Positions 43,337 through 53,210 of a DNA stretch of 56,277 bases are shown in pieces. The stretch comes from Cyanobacteria bacterium REEB67. GTDB lineage: Bacteria; Cyanobacteriota; Vampirovibrionia; Obscuribacterales; Obscuribacteraceae. The position numbers and the translations under genes were made by a program. The stretch spans positions 1 through 56,277 of the forward strand of contig JAGXAB010000040.1 of the NCBI GenBank assembly GCA_018971775.1, given 5' to 3'. The notes below the pieces were generated by a model. That model was given only the letters and a program-made list of their open reading frames with translations, did not search any database and was not told the DNA's origin. Positions within the stretch are counted from its first letter, which is position 1. Every line of letters starts with the position of its first letter.

Positions 43337-44610
43337 TTTTTCCTGCCATTTTGTGAAGGTATAACATCAGCTGCTAACGCCTCGGCCACCACAGGCGCTA
43401 CAGGCCCGGTTTGGCGGGCATCGATATCGTCGCGCAGTCTCATAAAAACAGGAATGCGCAACCGACCGTCGGCGGTAATTTCTTGATATTTGATTTCGGC
43501 GACGAGTTCGGGCTCCACCCAGACAGGCTTGCCTTTGCCACTTATTTTTTCGCTAAAAGGACTGGTCTTGCGCACCAGTGGTTTGAGCTTGGCCAGAAGT
43601 GACTTAATCAGGACGGTATTAAAACCGGTGCCAACACCGCCTGCATAGCGCAGGGTTTTGCCCTGGTAATAGCCGACCAGAAGAGATCCGAAGGTTGCCT
43701 CTCGACTGCCCATACCGGCCGAATATCCGCAGATGACAAATTCGGCGCTCTGCGTGCCTTTGATTTTGATCCAATCGGCCGAACGCCGACCGGCTTGATA
43801 GGGTGCGTCAACGCGTTTGGCAACAATGCCTTCCAGGCCGTTTTTAATACAGATTTCAAACGCAGTCACGCCGTCACAATCAAGCTCTTCTACTAATTTC
43901 AAATTTTTGTTTTGCTTGAGCCTTCGTGCGAGCAGTTTATACCTCGCTTTTTGCGGCAAGTCGACGGTCGAACTGCCGTTATCCTCGAGAATATCGAAGA
44001 CATAATAAAGTGTCCTTTTGGCCGTAGCCGCCTTGCCCGAGGTGGTGCCACGACTTTGCAACATCTGAAAGGAAGGCCTGCCCTCGTCATCGAGAACGAT
44101 TATCTCGCCATCAATTACCAGCGAAGGATTTTTCGCCAGTGCCTCGACGATGCCCGGAAAACGCTCGTTGATTACCAGACCGCCACGCGATTTGATTATC
44201 ACTTCTCCGCCATCTATGTAAGCGACGGCGCGTATACCATCCAGCTTTGGCTCATACACCCAACCGGCGCGGGTAAAGGGCTTTTCAGCTAGACTGGCAA
44301 GCATCGGCTTGATCGTACTCAGCTCGCTCTTTTTAAGCATGATTTTCTTTTTCTCCCCGACTCCGGTTGGATGATCCTCGACCATTACCGCCAGTCGCTT
44401 CACTGAAGGATCGAGGGATGGTCCTTTCGGCACAGCCCAGGAGAGAATCACGCCGCCGCACTCAAGACGAAAGTCGCAGTGCAAACGGCTAGCCGCGTGT
44501 TTCTGAATGACAAAGGTCAATAATTTTTTAGCGACAACAGTCTTAGGCTCCTTACCTGATGGTTCGGGAGTCTTGCTAAAGTCACGTTTCTTCGTATAGG
44601 TTTTGAGCAT
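43279..44610 (-). CDS. NHEJ ATP-dependent DNA ligase with truncated 3'-phosphoesterase domain
   Basis: A 443-residue protein. Residues 30-81 match the start of the LigD phosphoesterase domain with its catalytic residues ([16 protein letters not shown]: His38, His44, Asp46, Arg48; and VEDHP, His80). The second half of that domain, normally following VEDHP, is missing and the sequence jumps to the ligase. The adenylation domain (about 100-300) has [11 protein letters not shown] with Lys122, and the OB domain ends near 405. The last 40 residues include [14 protein letters not shown]. It is upstream of and overlaps the polymerase gene. Nick sealing is well supported; phosphoesterase activity is doubtful. 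Confidence 0.9.
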   Translation of the reverse strand: MLKTYTKKRDFSKTPEPSGKEPKTVVAKKLLTFVIQKHAASRLHCDFRLECGGVILSWAVPKGPSLDPSVKRLAVMVEDHPTGVGEKKKIMLKKSELSTIKPMLASLAEKPFTRAGWVYEPKLDGIRAVAYIDGGEVIIKSRGGLVINERFPGIVEALAKNPSLVIDGEIIVLDDEGRPSFQMLQSRGTTSGKAATAKRTLYYVFDILEDNGSSTVDLPQKARYKLLARRLKQNKNLKLVEELDCDGVTAFEICIKNGLEGIVAKRVDAPYQAGRRSADWIKIKGTQSAEFVICGYSAGMGSREATFGSLLVGYYQGKTLRYAGGVGTGFNTVLIKSLLAKLKPLVRKTSPFSEKISGKGKPVWVEPELVAEIKYQEITADGRLRIPVFMRLRDDIDARQTGPVAPVVAEALAADVIPSQNGRKKWPSKVHLRLENSALKKKK

Positions 44611-44732
44611 GATTGACTGTCTTCTAAATAATCAGATCCCGCGTACGCTGTTTTAGTCGCGGCGGTATGGCCAGACTATATGACCGTTGACGGGGAAGCG
44701 TCTGTCCGGTTCCTGAACGCTGATAAAAAAAG

Positions 44733-44763
44733 AAGAGCTCCACTTGAGATGGAGCTCTTTTTG
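44733..44763 (-). terminator. Intrinsic terminator after the aldehyde dehydrogenase gene
   Basis: A perfect 10-bp stem (44733-44742 with 44750-44759) and 7-base loop. In the minus direction it is followed by a T-rich tract (TTCTTTTTTT). It lies about 50 bases beyond the aldehyde dehydrogenase stop and insulates the ligase gene. The plus-strand side also has a short T run. Confidence 0.85.
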
Positions 44764-44813
44764 ATCCTTCATTTGACCAGACCCTGAAAAGCTTCCGCAT
44801 CCAGCAGGCGCAA

Positions 44814-46316
44814 TCAGGCCTCAAACCAACCAACCGGACCCGGGTCCAGGTTGATATTGATCTGTTTGACTTCGGTATAAGCTTCCAGTCCAAAAGTGCC
44901 AAGCTCGCGGCCCCAGCCGCTTTGCTTGTAGCCGCCCCAGGGACATTCGGTATAGGTGTTGTGATAGGCATTCACCCATGTGATACCGGCCTTCAACTGT
45001 TTGACGACAGTATGAGCGCGGGTTATGTCATTGGTGAACACAGCACCGGCCAGACCAAAGGCCGAGTCATTAGCCAGTGCGACAGCTTCTTCTTGAGTCT
45101 TGAATTTCTGGATAACGACAACCGGTCCAAAAATTTCTTCTTGAACGATGCGCATTTCCGATTTGACCTCGGAGAAAATAGTCGGATTGACATAAAAACC
45201 ATCCTTGTATTTCTCACCCTTCGGTCGGTCACCTCCGGTAACCAGCTTGGCGCCTTCCTTTTTGCCGATCTCGATATATTCGAGCACACGCTTCATCTGC
45301 ATTTCGCTGACTAGCGGACCCATTTCGGTATCGTCATCGAGACCGGGGCCGACTCTGATTTTTTTAGCGCGCGTCGCCATCTTTTTGACAAATTCGTCGT
45401 AAATCGATTCTTCGACGATCATGCGTGAACCCGCCGAGCAGACCTGGCCGGCATTGCAATAAATAGCGAACAAAGCATAGTCGACAGCTATATCGACATC
45501 AAAATCGGAGAACACCACCATTGGTGACTTGCCACCAAGCTCGAGGGTAACCTTTTTCAAATTAGTCAGGGCGCTTGCGGCAATGATTTTACCGGTCTTG
45601 ACACTACCCGTGAAGGCAATCTTATCGACGAGGGTGCTTTCGGCAATCGGCTGTCCGACGGTCGGACCGTCACCGAGGACGATATTGACGACGCCGTTCG
45701 GCAGGTCGAGATCAGCGAGTAATTCAGCCAATCTGATCGCCGTCAGAGGAGTGTATTCCGATGGCTTCAGCACGCAGGTATTGCCGGCAGCCAGAGCCGG
45801 TGCCAGCTTCCATGCCGACATCAAAAGAGGATAGTTCCAGGGAACGATCTGACCGCAAACACCGATTGGCTCACGCACGATAGTCGTCACCGACGGTGCA
45901 GGCACATCGACGGTCTGGCCATTAGGCTTGGTGATCAATCCGGCATAATAGCGAAATACATAGGCCGTATCGGCGATGTCGTATTTTGCTTCGCGCAGCG
46001 GCTTGCCGCCGTTCAAAGTTTCGAGTTCGGCCAGTTCTTCGGCATGAGCGTCGATGCTGTCGGCAATTTTATTCAGGAAACCGGCCCGCTCGAGGGCGGT
46101 CATCTTCGGCCAGGGACCATGATCGAAAGCCTTGCGAGCAGCCTTGATCGCTTCTTCGACCTGATTTTTCGAGGCCTCGGCTACTTTTGTGAGTTGCTTA
46201 CCGGTCGCCGGGTCGATCAAGCTGCGCTCGGAAGCACCGTCGACAAACTTGCCGTCGATCCACAGCTTCCACTTGCGGTCCACTTTGACCTTGGGTGCAG
46301 TTAAGGTCTGAGCCAT
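44814..46316 (-). CDS. NAD(P)-dependent aldehyde dehydrogenase
   Basis: A 500-residue member of the ALDH superfamily, close in pattern to betaine-aldehyde/phenylacetaldehyde dehydrogenases. Motifs: PWNYPLLMSAWKLAPALAAGN (cofactor entry), TLELGGKSPMVVF with the general-base Glu, and NAGQVCSAGSRM with the catalytic Cys. ATG at 46316 with GAGG 7 bases upstream is used; an upstream in-frame ATG is weaker. It is monocistronic, with a terminator at 44733-44763, and divergent from tmk. Substrate undetermined. Confidence 0.93.
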   Translation of the reverse strand: MAQTLTAPKVKVDRKWKLWIDGKFVDGASERSLIDPATGKQLTKVAEASKNQVEEAIKAARKAFDHGPWPKMTALERAGFLNKIADSIDAHAEELAELETLNGGKPLREAKYDIADTAYVFRYYAGLITKPNGQTVDVPAPSVTTIVREPIGVCGQIVPWNYPLLMSAWKLAPALAAGNTCVLKPSEYTPLTAIRLAELLADLDLPNGVVNIVLGDGPTVGQPIAESTLVDKIAFTGSVKTGKIIAASALTNLKKVTLELGGKSPMVVFSDFDVDIAVDYALFAIYCNAGQVCSAGSRMIVEESIYDEFVKKMATRAKKIRVGPGLDDDTEMGPLVSEMQMKRVLEYIEIGKKEGAKLVTGGDRPKGEKYKDGFYVNPTIFSEVKSEMRIVQEEIFGPVVVIQKFKTQEEAVALANDSAFGLAGAVFTNDITRAHTVVKQLKAGITWVNAYHNTYTECPWGGYKQSGWGRELGTFGLEAYTEVKQININLDPGPVGWFEA

Positions 46317-46420
46317 GACAAAAACCTCGCTAAAATTGTTTGATTTGGGCAATCATATCATTTGTGCAACAATATTAAGGCCTCACATCAAGCACTCAGC
46401 ACAGGGACCCCACCTTCTTC

Positions 46421-47068
46421 ATGGCGCACAAATATCCTGGTACGTTCATTTCGCTGGAAGGTCCAGACGGCGCGGGCAAAACCACTCAAGTCAGACTACT
46501 GGCAGCCAAACTCGACGCGGCGGCCATCCCTTACGTACTGACAAGAGATCCTGGCGGCACGCCACTTGGCAAACAGATACGCCACATCCTTCTCAAGCCC
46601 GGTCATCCGGTCGCTCCCATGACCGAGCTTTTGCTCTATCAAGCCGATCGTGCTCAAAACTTAGCGGAAGTAATCTTGCCCGGACTGCAGGCCGGCAAAC
46701 TCGTCATCTGCGACCGCTACGTGGACTCGTCATTAGCCTACCAGGGCTACGGCCGCGACCTCGACCTGCCGCTCATCCAGCAACTAAACGCCATGTCGAC
46801 CGGCGGCCTCAAGCCCGAGCTTACCTTGCTCTTTGACATCGAATCGGAAAAAGCAATGGGACGCAAACACCAGGGCGGACACGATCGTATGGAAAACGAA
46901 GATTTGAGCTTCCATCGCAAAGTGCGTGAAGGCTATTTGACCCTGGCCAAAGAAGAACCGACTCGCTGGCGGACAATCGACGCCAGTAAAGCGCTGCATA
47001 CGGTGCAGGAAGAAATGTGCAAAATAATCGGCGATCACATGGCCGCCAAGAAACTTGTATTTATCTAA
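46421..47068 (+). CDS. tmk: Thymidylate kinase
   Basis: Phosphorylates dTMP to dTDP. The 215-residue enzyme shows the P-loop EGPDGAGKTTQ (residues 8-18), the DRY-type motif ICDRYVDSSLAYQGYG, and a LID region with KHQGGHDRMENED. Length and motif order are standard. It is preceded by 104 bases shared with the divergent aldehyde dehydrogenase gene and converges with the gene at 47099 (30-base gap). Confidence 0.95.
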   Translation: MAHKYPGTFISLEGPDGAGKTTQVRLLAAKLDAAAIPYVLTRDPGGTPLGKQIRHILLKPGHPVAPMTELLLYQADRAQNLAEVILPGLQAGKLVICDRYVDSSLAYQGYGRDLDLPLIQQLNAMSTGGLKPELTLLFDIESEKAMGRKHQGGHDRMENEDLSFHRKVREGYLTLAKEEPTRWRTIDASKALHTVQEEMCKIIGDHMAAKKLVFI

Positions 47069-47098
47069 AAGCAAGCAGCTAGGGGCTCTCACCCCAGG

Positions 47099-47824
47099 CT
47101 AAAGCTTGATGCGCTCGACCATCTCGCGACTGAAATCATTGAGATTTTGGCGGATTTCCGCCTCATATTCATCCGAAAGCTGACCGCCTCCGGCTATACG
47201 CAGGCTGCGCTCTTTGGAGTGGATGTCGGTCAGGCGCATTTTAAGGCTCTTGTAGTCGTTGTCGGCCAGCTTGCCGTTTTTTTTGGAATCATCGAGATAC
47301 TGACCCATGTCGGAAAACTGTGAAGAGAGCGGTGGCTGCTGGGCAACAGTTTGAGCCTGGCTCTGACTTTGATCGACATAGATGATTTGATTGAAACCGC
47401 CGCCGCGGTACCAGGGATAGTAGTAACCGGAAGGGGCGCGCCAGAGATTGGCCGCCACACCGCCCCCGACAAAATTGTAGAAACCATTGCCGGCCGCAAC
47501 CGGATTGATGTAAGGATTGCCGAAAGGATAAACCGGCCCGGTGCCCATGCCAGGATAATACGAGCCAGGATAGGCGGTGCGATTGAAGCCGCCGTAAATG
47601 CCGTTACCGGCATAGGGGGTACCCGCATAATTGTTAGGATTAGGCGACCAGCCGGTCGGCGAATACGGATTGATACGCCCCGCCCCGTTGAAACTCTGCG
47701 AAAGGACCTGGCAGGGTGAAATCAAAGCGACCAAACTGGCGGAGAGAAGCGATACAGTCGCCAGTCGCCTGCCTCGCTTGCAAGAGTACAACTTATCGAA
47801 AAATTGCTCTGTAAAAACGTTCAC
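47099..47824 (-). CDS. Exported Tyr/Gly/Pro/Asn-rich protein, unknown
   Basis: A 241-residue protein. The start is a GTG at 47824 with a perfect GGAGG 5 bases upstream; the longer frame to 47848 has no such site. A signal peptide (about residues 12-43) leads into a low-complexity region rich in Tyr, Gly, Pro and Asn (about 44-140, with repeated YPG/YAG/NPY motifs), then a Gln-rich stretch and a helical C-terminus (about 160-241). No catalytic motif. The composition suggests an envelope or surface-matrix protein. It is 41 bases downstream of a small membrane protein gene in the same direction. Confidence 0.65.
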   Translation of the reverse strand: MNVFTEQFFDKLYSCKRGRRLATVSLLSASLVALISPCQVLSQSFNGAGRINPYSPTGWSPNPNNYAGTPYAGNGIYGGFNRTAYPGSYYPGMGTGPVYPFGNPYINPVAAGNGFYNFVGGGVAANLWRAPSGYYYPWYRGGGFNQIIYVDQSQSQAQTVAQQPPLSSQFSDMGQYLDDSKKNGKLADNDYKSLKMRLTDIHSKERSLRIAGGGQLSDEYEAEIRQNLNDFSREMVERIKL

Positions 47825-47865
47825 GGCAACCTCCGGCATTGAGCTCAAATTTCAGTGTAGCAAAG

Positions 47866-48333
47866 TTAGAGCTTTTTCACTTCGGCCAGGGCGGGAGCGC
47901 CAGAGAGATCTTCAGAACTGACATTTTCAAGACTTAACTCTTCTGGATTTTCTTCGGCTTTAACGACGAGCTGATAGTTAGTCTCTTCACCGAGAGCATG
48001 GGCGCAAATCAAGCTCCAGAAACAGATATAGCCGATTGAATTTATGTTGTAAACGCCGACCGCGGGCAACGCTCCGGTCGTGGCCAGGGTGAAGAGACCG
48101 GGGGCAGCGACAATGGCGGAAAATATAGCCAGTCGACGAGCGATGGCCATGAACGGCCTGGAGAGCCGGTGATGACGCGAAGCAAGAATCAAGGAAGCAA
48201 TAACAAGTACGGCGGCGACTAACAATCCGTGCACGGCCCAGTCGAAAATAATATGACAAAAAACGCTATAAGCGGCGTCCAGCACCGTATGCAGAGTTTC
48301 CTTGAAGCTGAAATGAGTTAGTCCCTTTTCCAT
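47866..48333 (-). CDS. Small integral membrane protein, unknown
   Basis: A 155-residue protein with about three hydrophobic helices (roughly residues 31-53, 65-85, 90-112) separated by a short basic loop (SRHHRLSRP), and an acidic C-terminal tail (about 115-155). The ribosome-binding site is weak. It lies between a TPR protein gene and the Tyr/Gly-rich protein gene, same strand. No family recognised; the topology alone does not suggest a function. Confidence 0.6.
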   Translation of the reverse strand: MEKGLTHFSFKETLHTVLDAAYSVFCHIIFDWAVHGLLVAAVLVIASLILASRHHRLSRPFMAIARRLAIFSAIVAAPGLFTLATTGALPAVGVYNINSIGYICFWSLICAHALGEETNYQLVVKAEENPEELSLENVSSEDLSGAPALAEVKKL

Positions 48334-48417
48334 ATTTCACAACATGTGACGGAGATAATCTGAGAGGGCCAAGCGCTCTCATCTATATCTTAAGGCAGGG
48401 AGCCGCTTTTAGGCGCT

Positions 48418-49674
48418 TTACTTCAATTTATTCAAATTTATCTGGCTGAAATTCTGGTGCGGATCGAGTTGACCCGCAAGTCGAAATTCGGCTTCCGCTG
48501 CTTCGGAGCGCCCCTGATGCTGGAGAGCGAGACCGAGATTATTGTGAGCATTGGCGTCCTCAGGAGCGTATTTTAGACATTCCCTGAAGGCTTCTTCGGC
48601 CTGGTCGAAAAGGCCCGCCTCGAGCAGGGCCACACCAATATTGTAATGAGCTTCTGGATAATCCTCCCGCAGCTTGATCGCCTGCTTCCATACTTCGATC
48701 GCTTCTTTTTTACGTTTCATCTGGTAGAGAGCGATACCAAGATTATTACGCGCCTGCGGATAGGCCGGATCGAGGGATAGCGCTCGCTCCAGCACGAAGA
48801 CCGATTCCGGCAGATGATCCATCTTCCAGAGAATGACACCAAGACAATTGAGCGCCTCGCAGTCTTTGGGATCCTTTTCGAGAAGGGTGGCGAGCAGCGA
48901 ACGCCCCTCTTCGAACTGACCGAGACCTTCGAGGCATTTGGCGATGCGCAGCGTCAAATCGCGATCGAGAATGCCGCGCACCTGACTGAGATTTTTCTCA
49001 GCGATGCGATATTCGATCAAGGCCTGTTCAAAATGTTTTTGAGTGCGCAGAGCGTCGCCTATGTCAATGTGCACATCCTGCAGATAAGGATTTTCCTGCA
49101 GCGCCTCCTGCAATTCGACTACGGCGCCTTGATTGTCGCCTCGAGCGCTCATGCACAGACCGAGGCTGCGGTGGGCATCGGCCAGGTGCGGATTGAGCCT
49201 GAGAGCGTTGAAGAGAGTATCCTGCGCCTCCTGATATTTACCCAGAGTCATATAGCTCAAGGCGAGATTATTGAAGAGCTCGGCTCGGGTAGGATTGTTG
49301 GCGATCGCCTGATTAAACTCTTCAATGGCCTGCTCGGTGCTGCCCTGACTCTTTAAACAGACAGCGAGATTGTTGTGGGCCGACACATTACTGGGCTCGC
49401 GACGCAAGACCTCGCGAAACATGGCAATCGCTTCGCTCAGACGATTAGCGGCGGCGTAGCGTGTGGCCAGAGCGAGCAATTCCGGCGCGCTCAAACCAAA
49501 ATTGTCCTGCATGCTACCGCTTTCAAATGTCGACTTGCCTGGCAAATCGAGGTCGGCGTCATTTTCGGTCGCGGCCAGGGCGCGAGGCATAAAGGAATCA
49601 GCCAGCGGCACGAGGCTTGGAACCAGGCTGACGACAAATAAAGCGATTTTGGAGCGCTTGTTAAAAATAGACAT
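48418..49674 (-). CDS. Exported TPR-repeat protein
   Basis: A 418-residue protein with a signal peptide (about residues 1-35, ending RALA) followed by about ten tetratricopeptide repeats covering 55-418, with the usual pattern (for example AHNNLAVCLKSQGSTEQAIEEF and ARNNLGIALYQMKRKKEAIEVW). TPRs make protein-binding superhelices; here the location is periplasmic or outer-membrane. No enzymatic domain. It is divergent from the small exported protein at 49763 across 88 bases. Partner unknown. Confidence 0.85.
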   Translation of the reverse strand: MSIFNKRSKIALFVVSLVPSLVPLADSFMPRALAATENDADLDLPGKSTFESGSMQDNFGLSAPELLALATRYAAANRLSEAIAMFREVLRREPSNVSAHNNLAVCLKSQGSTEQAIEEFNQAIANNPTRAELFNNLALSYMTLGKYQEAQDTLFNALRLNPHLADAHRSLGLCMSARGDNQGAVVELQEALQENPYLQDVHIDIGDALRTQKHFEQALIEYRIAEKNLSQVRGILDRDLTLRIAKCLEGLGQFEEGRSLLATLLEKDPKDCEALNCLGVILWKMDHLPESVFVLERALSLDPAYPQARNNLGIALYQMKRKKEAIEVWKQAIKLREDYPEAHYNIGVALLEAGLFDQAEEAFRECLKYAPEDANAHNNLGLALQHQGRSEAAEAEFRLAGQLDPHQNFSQINLNKLK

Positions 49675-49762
49675 AACTGGACAATTTAACCACGAGCGGC
49701 CAGTCTGGTATCCTTTTGGCGTTCATCGATTTAGCCGAATCATCGTGCAAGTGGGAAGAAAA

Positions 49763-50263
49763 ATGTCGCAAGTCAAAGAAAAAGCAGTCAAACTCAGCCG
49801 CGGTACGCTCATCCGTGGATGGCTCCTGACGGCCGTGGCAGCTTTTGCTCTGGGAGCTTCGACAAATTGTCAAATGCAGGCGCAAGAAGATCCTCTGGGC
49901 ATGAGCAATCGCAAATTTACGCGCGAAGAGACTATGCTGCTCAATATGCTGCACAGCAAGGGCTCGGTCGGCTATCTGATTTTGGAATCTGTTCGCCTCT
50001 CAAAAGAATCGACACGCAGTCTGGAAAAAGCGCTCTTTCGGTTGCGCGAAATCGAAAAATCTTACGCCAAATCCAAAGGTCAGCCCGATACGCGTTATCT
50101 CGCCACCACCGAACTGAAAATGGTGCAGGCGAAACAACATTCGGAGGAACTGGAAGGGTTTACCTCTGATTGCTTCCATGTCTTGAAAAGCAGCATAAAA
50201 GAAACCCTGCTCGATGCTTCCCTTAAAGGCGAAGGCAAAGCGGGCAAGGTAACAGCAAAATAG
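49763..50263 (+). CDS. Small exported helical protein, unknown
   Basis: A 166-residue protein. ATG at 49763 has GGGAAG nearby; the open frame runs further upstream but there it overlaps the divergent TPR gene. A signal peptide (about residues 14-40, GWLLTAVAAFALG) is followed by a charged, mostly helical region (REETMLLNMLHSKGS to the end) and a Lys/Gly-rich tail. A Cys near the cleavage site does not fit the lipobox well. It converges with the tRNA gene. Function unknown. Confidence 0.65.
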   Translation: MSQVKEKAVKLSRGTLIRGWLLTAVAAFALGASTNCQMQAQEDPLGMSNRKFTREETMLLNMLHSKGSVGYLILESVRLSKESTRSLEKALFRLREIEKSYAKSKGQPDTRYLATTELKMVQAKQHSEELEGFTSDCFHVLKSSIKETLLDASLKGEGKAGKVTAK

Positions 50264-50296
50264 AGAACCCGTAAAGCTGTGCGGACAGGAAAAGAT

Positions 50297-50368
50297 TGGC
50301 TCCGACTGGATTCGAACCAGTAACCAGGCGATTATGAGTCGCACGCTCCACCATTGAGCTACGGAGCC
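50297..50368 (-). tRNA. tRNA with CAU anticodon, probably tRNA-Ile2
   Basis: A complete cloverleaf on the minus strand: acceptor GGCTCCG/CGGAGCC, D stem GCTC/GAGC, anticodon loop CTCATAA (anticodon CAU), T arm ACTGG-TTCGAAT-CCAGT, discriminator A; CCA is not encoded. It lacks initiator features (there is a normal first base pair and no GGG/CCC in the anticodon stem). The anticodon arm and following bases (GCGACTCATAATCGC, then TGGTT) are very like E. coli tRNA-Ile2, whose CAU is modified to lysidine to read AUA. Elongator tRNA-Met is the alternative. Confidence 0.9.
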
Positions 50369-50442
50369 AGGGGAAGAAACAAGTTAGCATTTTACTGCAA
50401 AAAAGGATGGTTTCCTAGGAATCCATAGCTTTAGCGGCAAGA

Positions 50443-51795
50443 TTATTTCGTTTCCTGCAGAGTCATATGCTTTTCGACGAAGTCGGTCGATACATCGCCT
50501 TTTTGAAAGACTGGATGCGAAAGCACGCGCTGATGGAAAGGAATGGTCGTCCGAATGCCGGTGATGGCGTATTCATCAAGAGCACGCTGCATGCGAGCAA
50601 TTGCTTCCTGGCGATCCGAACCCCAGACGATAAGCTTACTTACCAGTGAATCATAAAATTGCGGAATAACGTAACCCGGATAGCAATGACTGTCGACGCG
50701 CACACCAGGACCGCCCGGGGCGATATAAGCATCGACGCGACCGGGGCAGGGCATGAAGTTGCGGTCGGGGTCTTCGGCGTTGATCCGGCACTCTATGGCA
50801 TGACCGCGAAACTCGATCTGTTCCTGAGTCCAGGATAATTTCTGGCCCGAGGCGACACGTATTTGCTCTTTGATCAGATCGGTGCCGGTGATAAATTCGG
50901 TTACCGGGTGCTCGACCTGGATGCGCGTGTTCATTTCCATGAAATAGAAATCGCCATTGGCGAAAATAAATTCGACCGTGCCAGCTCCCTCGTAGTTGAT
51001 GTTTTTGGCGGCATCAACGGCGGCCTTACCCATGCGAGCCCGCAATTCAGGCGTGAGCGCGGGACTGGGAGACTCTTCGATCAACTTCTGGTGACGTCTT
51101 TGCACGGAGCAATCGCGCTCGCCGAGGTGAATGACATTGCCGAATTGATCGGCCATGACCTGAATTTCAACGTGACGAATCGGTTTGAGATATTTTTCGA
51201 TATAAACACCGCCATCGCCAAAGGCCGCAGCCGCTTCAGACTGAGCGGAAGCAACGGCTGAACGCAATTGACTGGCATCGTTAGCGACGCGCATGCCGCG
51301 CCCGCCACCACCGGCAGTGGCTTTGACAATGACCGGAAATCCAATCTCGTCCGCCAGTTTGGCCGCTTCCTCTTCGTCGGTAATCAGCCCGTGACTACCC
51401 GGCACAACCGGCACGCCGGCGGCGCGCATCGTTTCGCGAGCCGAGGCCTTGTCGCCCATCTTTTCGATTGCGTCGACGCTCGGACCGATGAACTTGATGC
51501 GGTGATCGGCGCAAATCTGGACGAAATTGGAGTTTTCCGAAAGGAAACCATAACCGGGGTGAATGGCGTCAGCGCCCGTGACGACAGCCGTCGAAATGAT
51601 GGCCGGTATATGAAGATAAGAACGTCCGGATTGGGGCGGTCCGATGCAATAGGCTTCGTCGGCGAGCTTGACGTGCAAGGACTCCGAATCGGCCTGTGAA
51701 TAAACCGCGACAGTGGAGATACCCATCTCACGACAGGCGCGGATAACTCTCAGTGCTATCTCGCCGCGATTGGCTATGAGAACTTTCTGAATCAT
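50443..51795 (-). CDS. accC: Acetyl-CoA carboxylase, biotin carboxylase subunit
   Basis: Carboxylates the biotin on AccB using ATP and bicarbonate, starting fatty acid synthesis. The 450-residue ATP-grasp enzyme has [20 protein letters not shown], the glycine-rich [14 protein letters not shown] and [16 protein letters not shown], all standard. It is 7 bases downstream of accB in the efp-accB-accC run, an order common in bacteria. Nothing unusual. Confidence 0.97.
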   Translation of the reverse strand: MIQKVLIANRGEIALRVIRACREMGISTVAVYSQADSESLHVKLADEAYCIGPPQSGRSYLHIPAIISTAVVTGADAIHPGYGFLSENSNFVQICADHRIKFIGPSVDAIEKMGDKASARETMRAAGVPVVPGSHGLITDEEEAAKLADEIGFPVIVKATAGGGGRGMRVANDASQLRSAVASAQSEAAAAFGDGGVYIEKYLKPIRHVEIQVMADQFGNVIHLGERDCSVQRRHQKLIEESPSPALTPELRARMGKAAVDAAKNINYEGAGTVEFIFANGDFYFMEMNTRIQVEHPVTEFITGTDLIKEQIRVASGQKLSWTQEQIEFRGHAIECRINAEDPDRNFMPCPGRVDAYIAPGGPGVRVDSHCYPGYVIPQFYDSLVSKLIVWGSDRQEAIARMQRALDEYAITGIRTTIPFHQRVLSHPVFQKGDVSTDFVEKHMTLQETK

Positions 51796-51802
51796 CTAAT
51801 GT

Positions 51803-52321
51803 TTAGCCTTTGGGATCGACCAAAAATAGTGTCTGTCCGTATTCGACAGTCGTGCCGCTTTCGACGCAGATCTTGACGATTTTGCCCGAGACTTCGGAAG
51901 GCAAATCATTCATCAATTTCATCGCTTCGATGATACAGACAGTCTGGCCGACTGATATCTTGTCATTAACTTTGACAAAAGCGGGAGCGGTGGGTGAAGG
52001 CGCACCGTAGAAGGTGCCGACCATAGGAGAGGTGATCGCTACCGTATTGGCGCTGACATTGTCTTCAGCAGGAGCTGCATCCGCTTTAGCGGGAGGTTCG
52101 GCAGGAGCCGCCGCTCTCGGTGCCACTTCATGATGCACCGGCGCAGGAGCTGGCGACATGCGCATGCTACTGGCTACCGGCACTTCGACGTGAGTAAGTG
52201 CCGGTGCAGGTGTTTTCTTTACTGTAATTTTTTGATCGCCAAACTCAATAGTCAACTCGGTCACGTCAGTAGAGCTGACGATACCAAGTAACTCTTTGAT
52301 TTGCTGCAGATCTATTTTCAC
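51803..52321 (-). CDS. accB: Acetyl-CoA carboxylase biotin carboxyl carrier protein
   Basis: Carries biotin between the carboxylase and transferase subunits. The 172-residue protein begins [15 protein letters not shown], has an Ala/Pro-rich linker (about 45-95) and the biotinyl domain with the target Lys in [12 protein letters not shown] at 52321 gives the family N-terminus; the longer frame to 52351 starts with TTG and adds residues without homology. It follows efp by 38 bases and precedes accC by 7. Confidence 0.94.
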   Translation of the reverse strand: MKIDLQQIKELLGIVSSTDVTELTIEFGDQKITVKKTPAPALTHVEVPVASSMRMSPAPAPVHHEVAPRAAAPAEPPAKADAAPAEDNVSANTVAITSPMVGTFYGAPSPTAPAFVKVNDKISVGQTVCIIEAMKLMNDLPSEVSGKIVKICVESGTTVEYGQTLFLVDPKG

Positions 52322-52359
52322 TGCCTGATTGCCTCGATGCCTTGCTAACAAACTATGGA

Positions 52360-52920
52360 CTAAACGCGGGTGAGATATTTGCGGTTTCTGGTGTCAACGC
52401 GGAGCTTGTCACCGGTTTTGATGTGGAAAGGCACGGCAATCGTAGCGCCGGTTTCGAGCACGGCCGGTTTGCTGCCACCGGAGCTGGTATCACCACGTTC
52501 GTCCGGACCGGCTTCGGTGACGACAAGCTCAACGGTGTTGGGCAATTCCACGCCGATAATGCGACCATCGAAGCGCAATACGGTGATGCCTTCCTGGCCT
52601 TCTTTGAGAAATTCATGAGCGGAACCAATCTGGTCTGCGGTCAATTCTGTCTGTTCGTAGTTGGACTGATCCATCAATGTGTAATTGTCACCGGCTTTGA
52701 ACACATATTGCATATCGATCTTGTCTACGATTGCCTGCGGCACTTTTTCAGCAGCTCTGAAAGTCTGCTCGAGCACGTTGCCGGTTTCCACATTTTTCAT
52801 TTTGGTGCGGACAAAGGCAGCGCCTTTGCCGGGTTTGACGTGCATGGCTTCTACAATTTGCCAAACACCATTATTTACTACAATCGTCACGCCCGGTCTA
52901 AAATCGTTACTGGAAATCAT
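52360..52920 (-). CDS. efp: Translation elongation factor P
   Basis: Relieves ribosome stalling at polyproline. The 186-residue protein matches EF-P along its length: [15 protein letters not shown] start, a domain I loop [12 protein letters not shown] with Lys at the tip (the position modified in many bacteria), and two OB domains. ATG at 52920 has AGGA 7 bases upstream. It is first in the efp-accB-accC run, an arrangement shared by cyanobacteria and Firmicutes. Confidence 0.95.
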   Translation of the reverse strand: MISSNDFRPGVTIVVNNGVWQIVEAMHVKPGKGAAFVRTKMKNVETGNVLEQTFRAAEKVPQAIVDKIDMQYVFKAGDNYTLMDQSNYEQTELTADQIGSAHEFLKEGQEGITVLRFDGRIIGVELPNTVELVVTEAGPDERGDTSSGGSKPAVLETGATIAVPFHIKTGDKLRVDTRNRKYLTRV

Positions 52921-53210
52921 GCCTGGTCCTAAATTGTGGAAATCCGTGAGGCCGCGGATGGAAGTCAAGACAAATCGGCGGCTGCCTCAAGCCTGTGGCT
53001 GATTTTAACATCATCCCCGTACTCTCTTTCCTTTCAGAATTATGATGTTTCGGCACATTTAGCAATCAGTCCCGATTCTTACGGAAGTGGGACGAGCGAG
53101 GCTATAATCAGGATTCCGGCCCTGTCGTGTCCAAAATTAACGGCCGGTGCCCGACTTTTGTGTACCTTTTGCTTAGCAAAAGTGACTAGAAAATATATAG
53201 GAATGTGCCA

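Noticed and set aside
50297..50368. Initiator tRNA-fMet
   Set aside because: It has a normal first base pair and lacks the GGG/CCC pairs in the anticodon stem.
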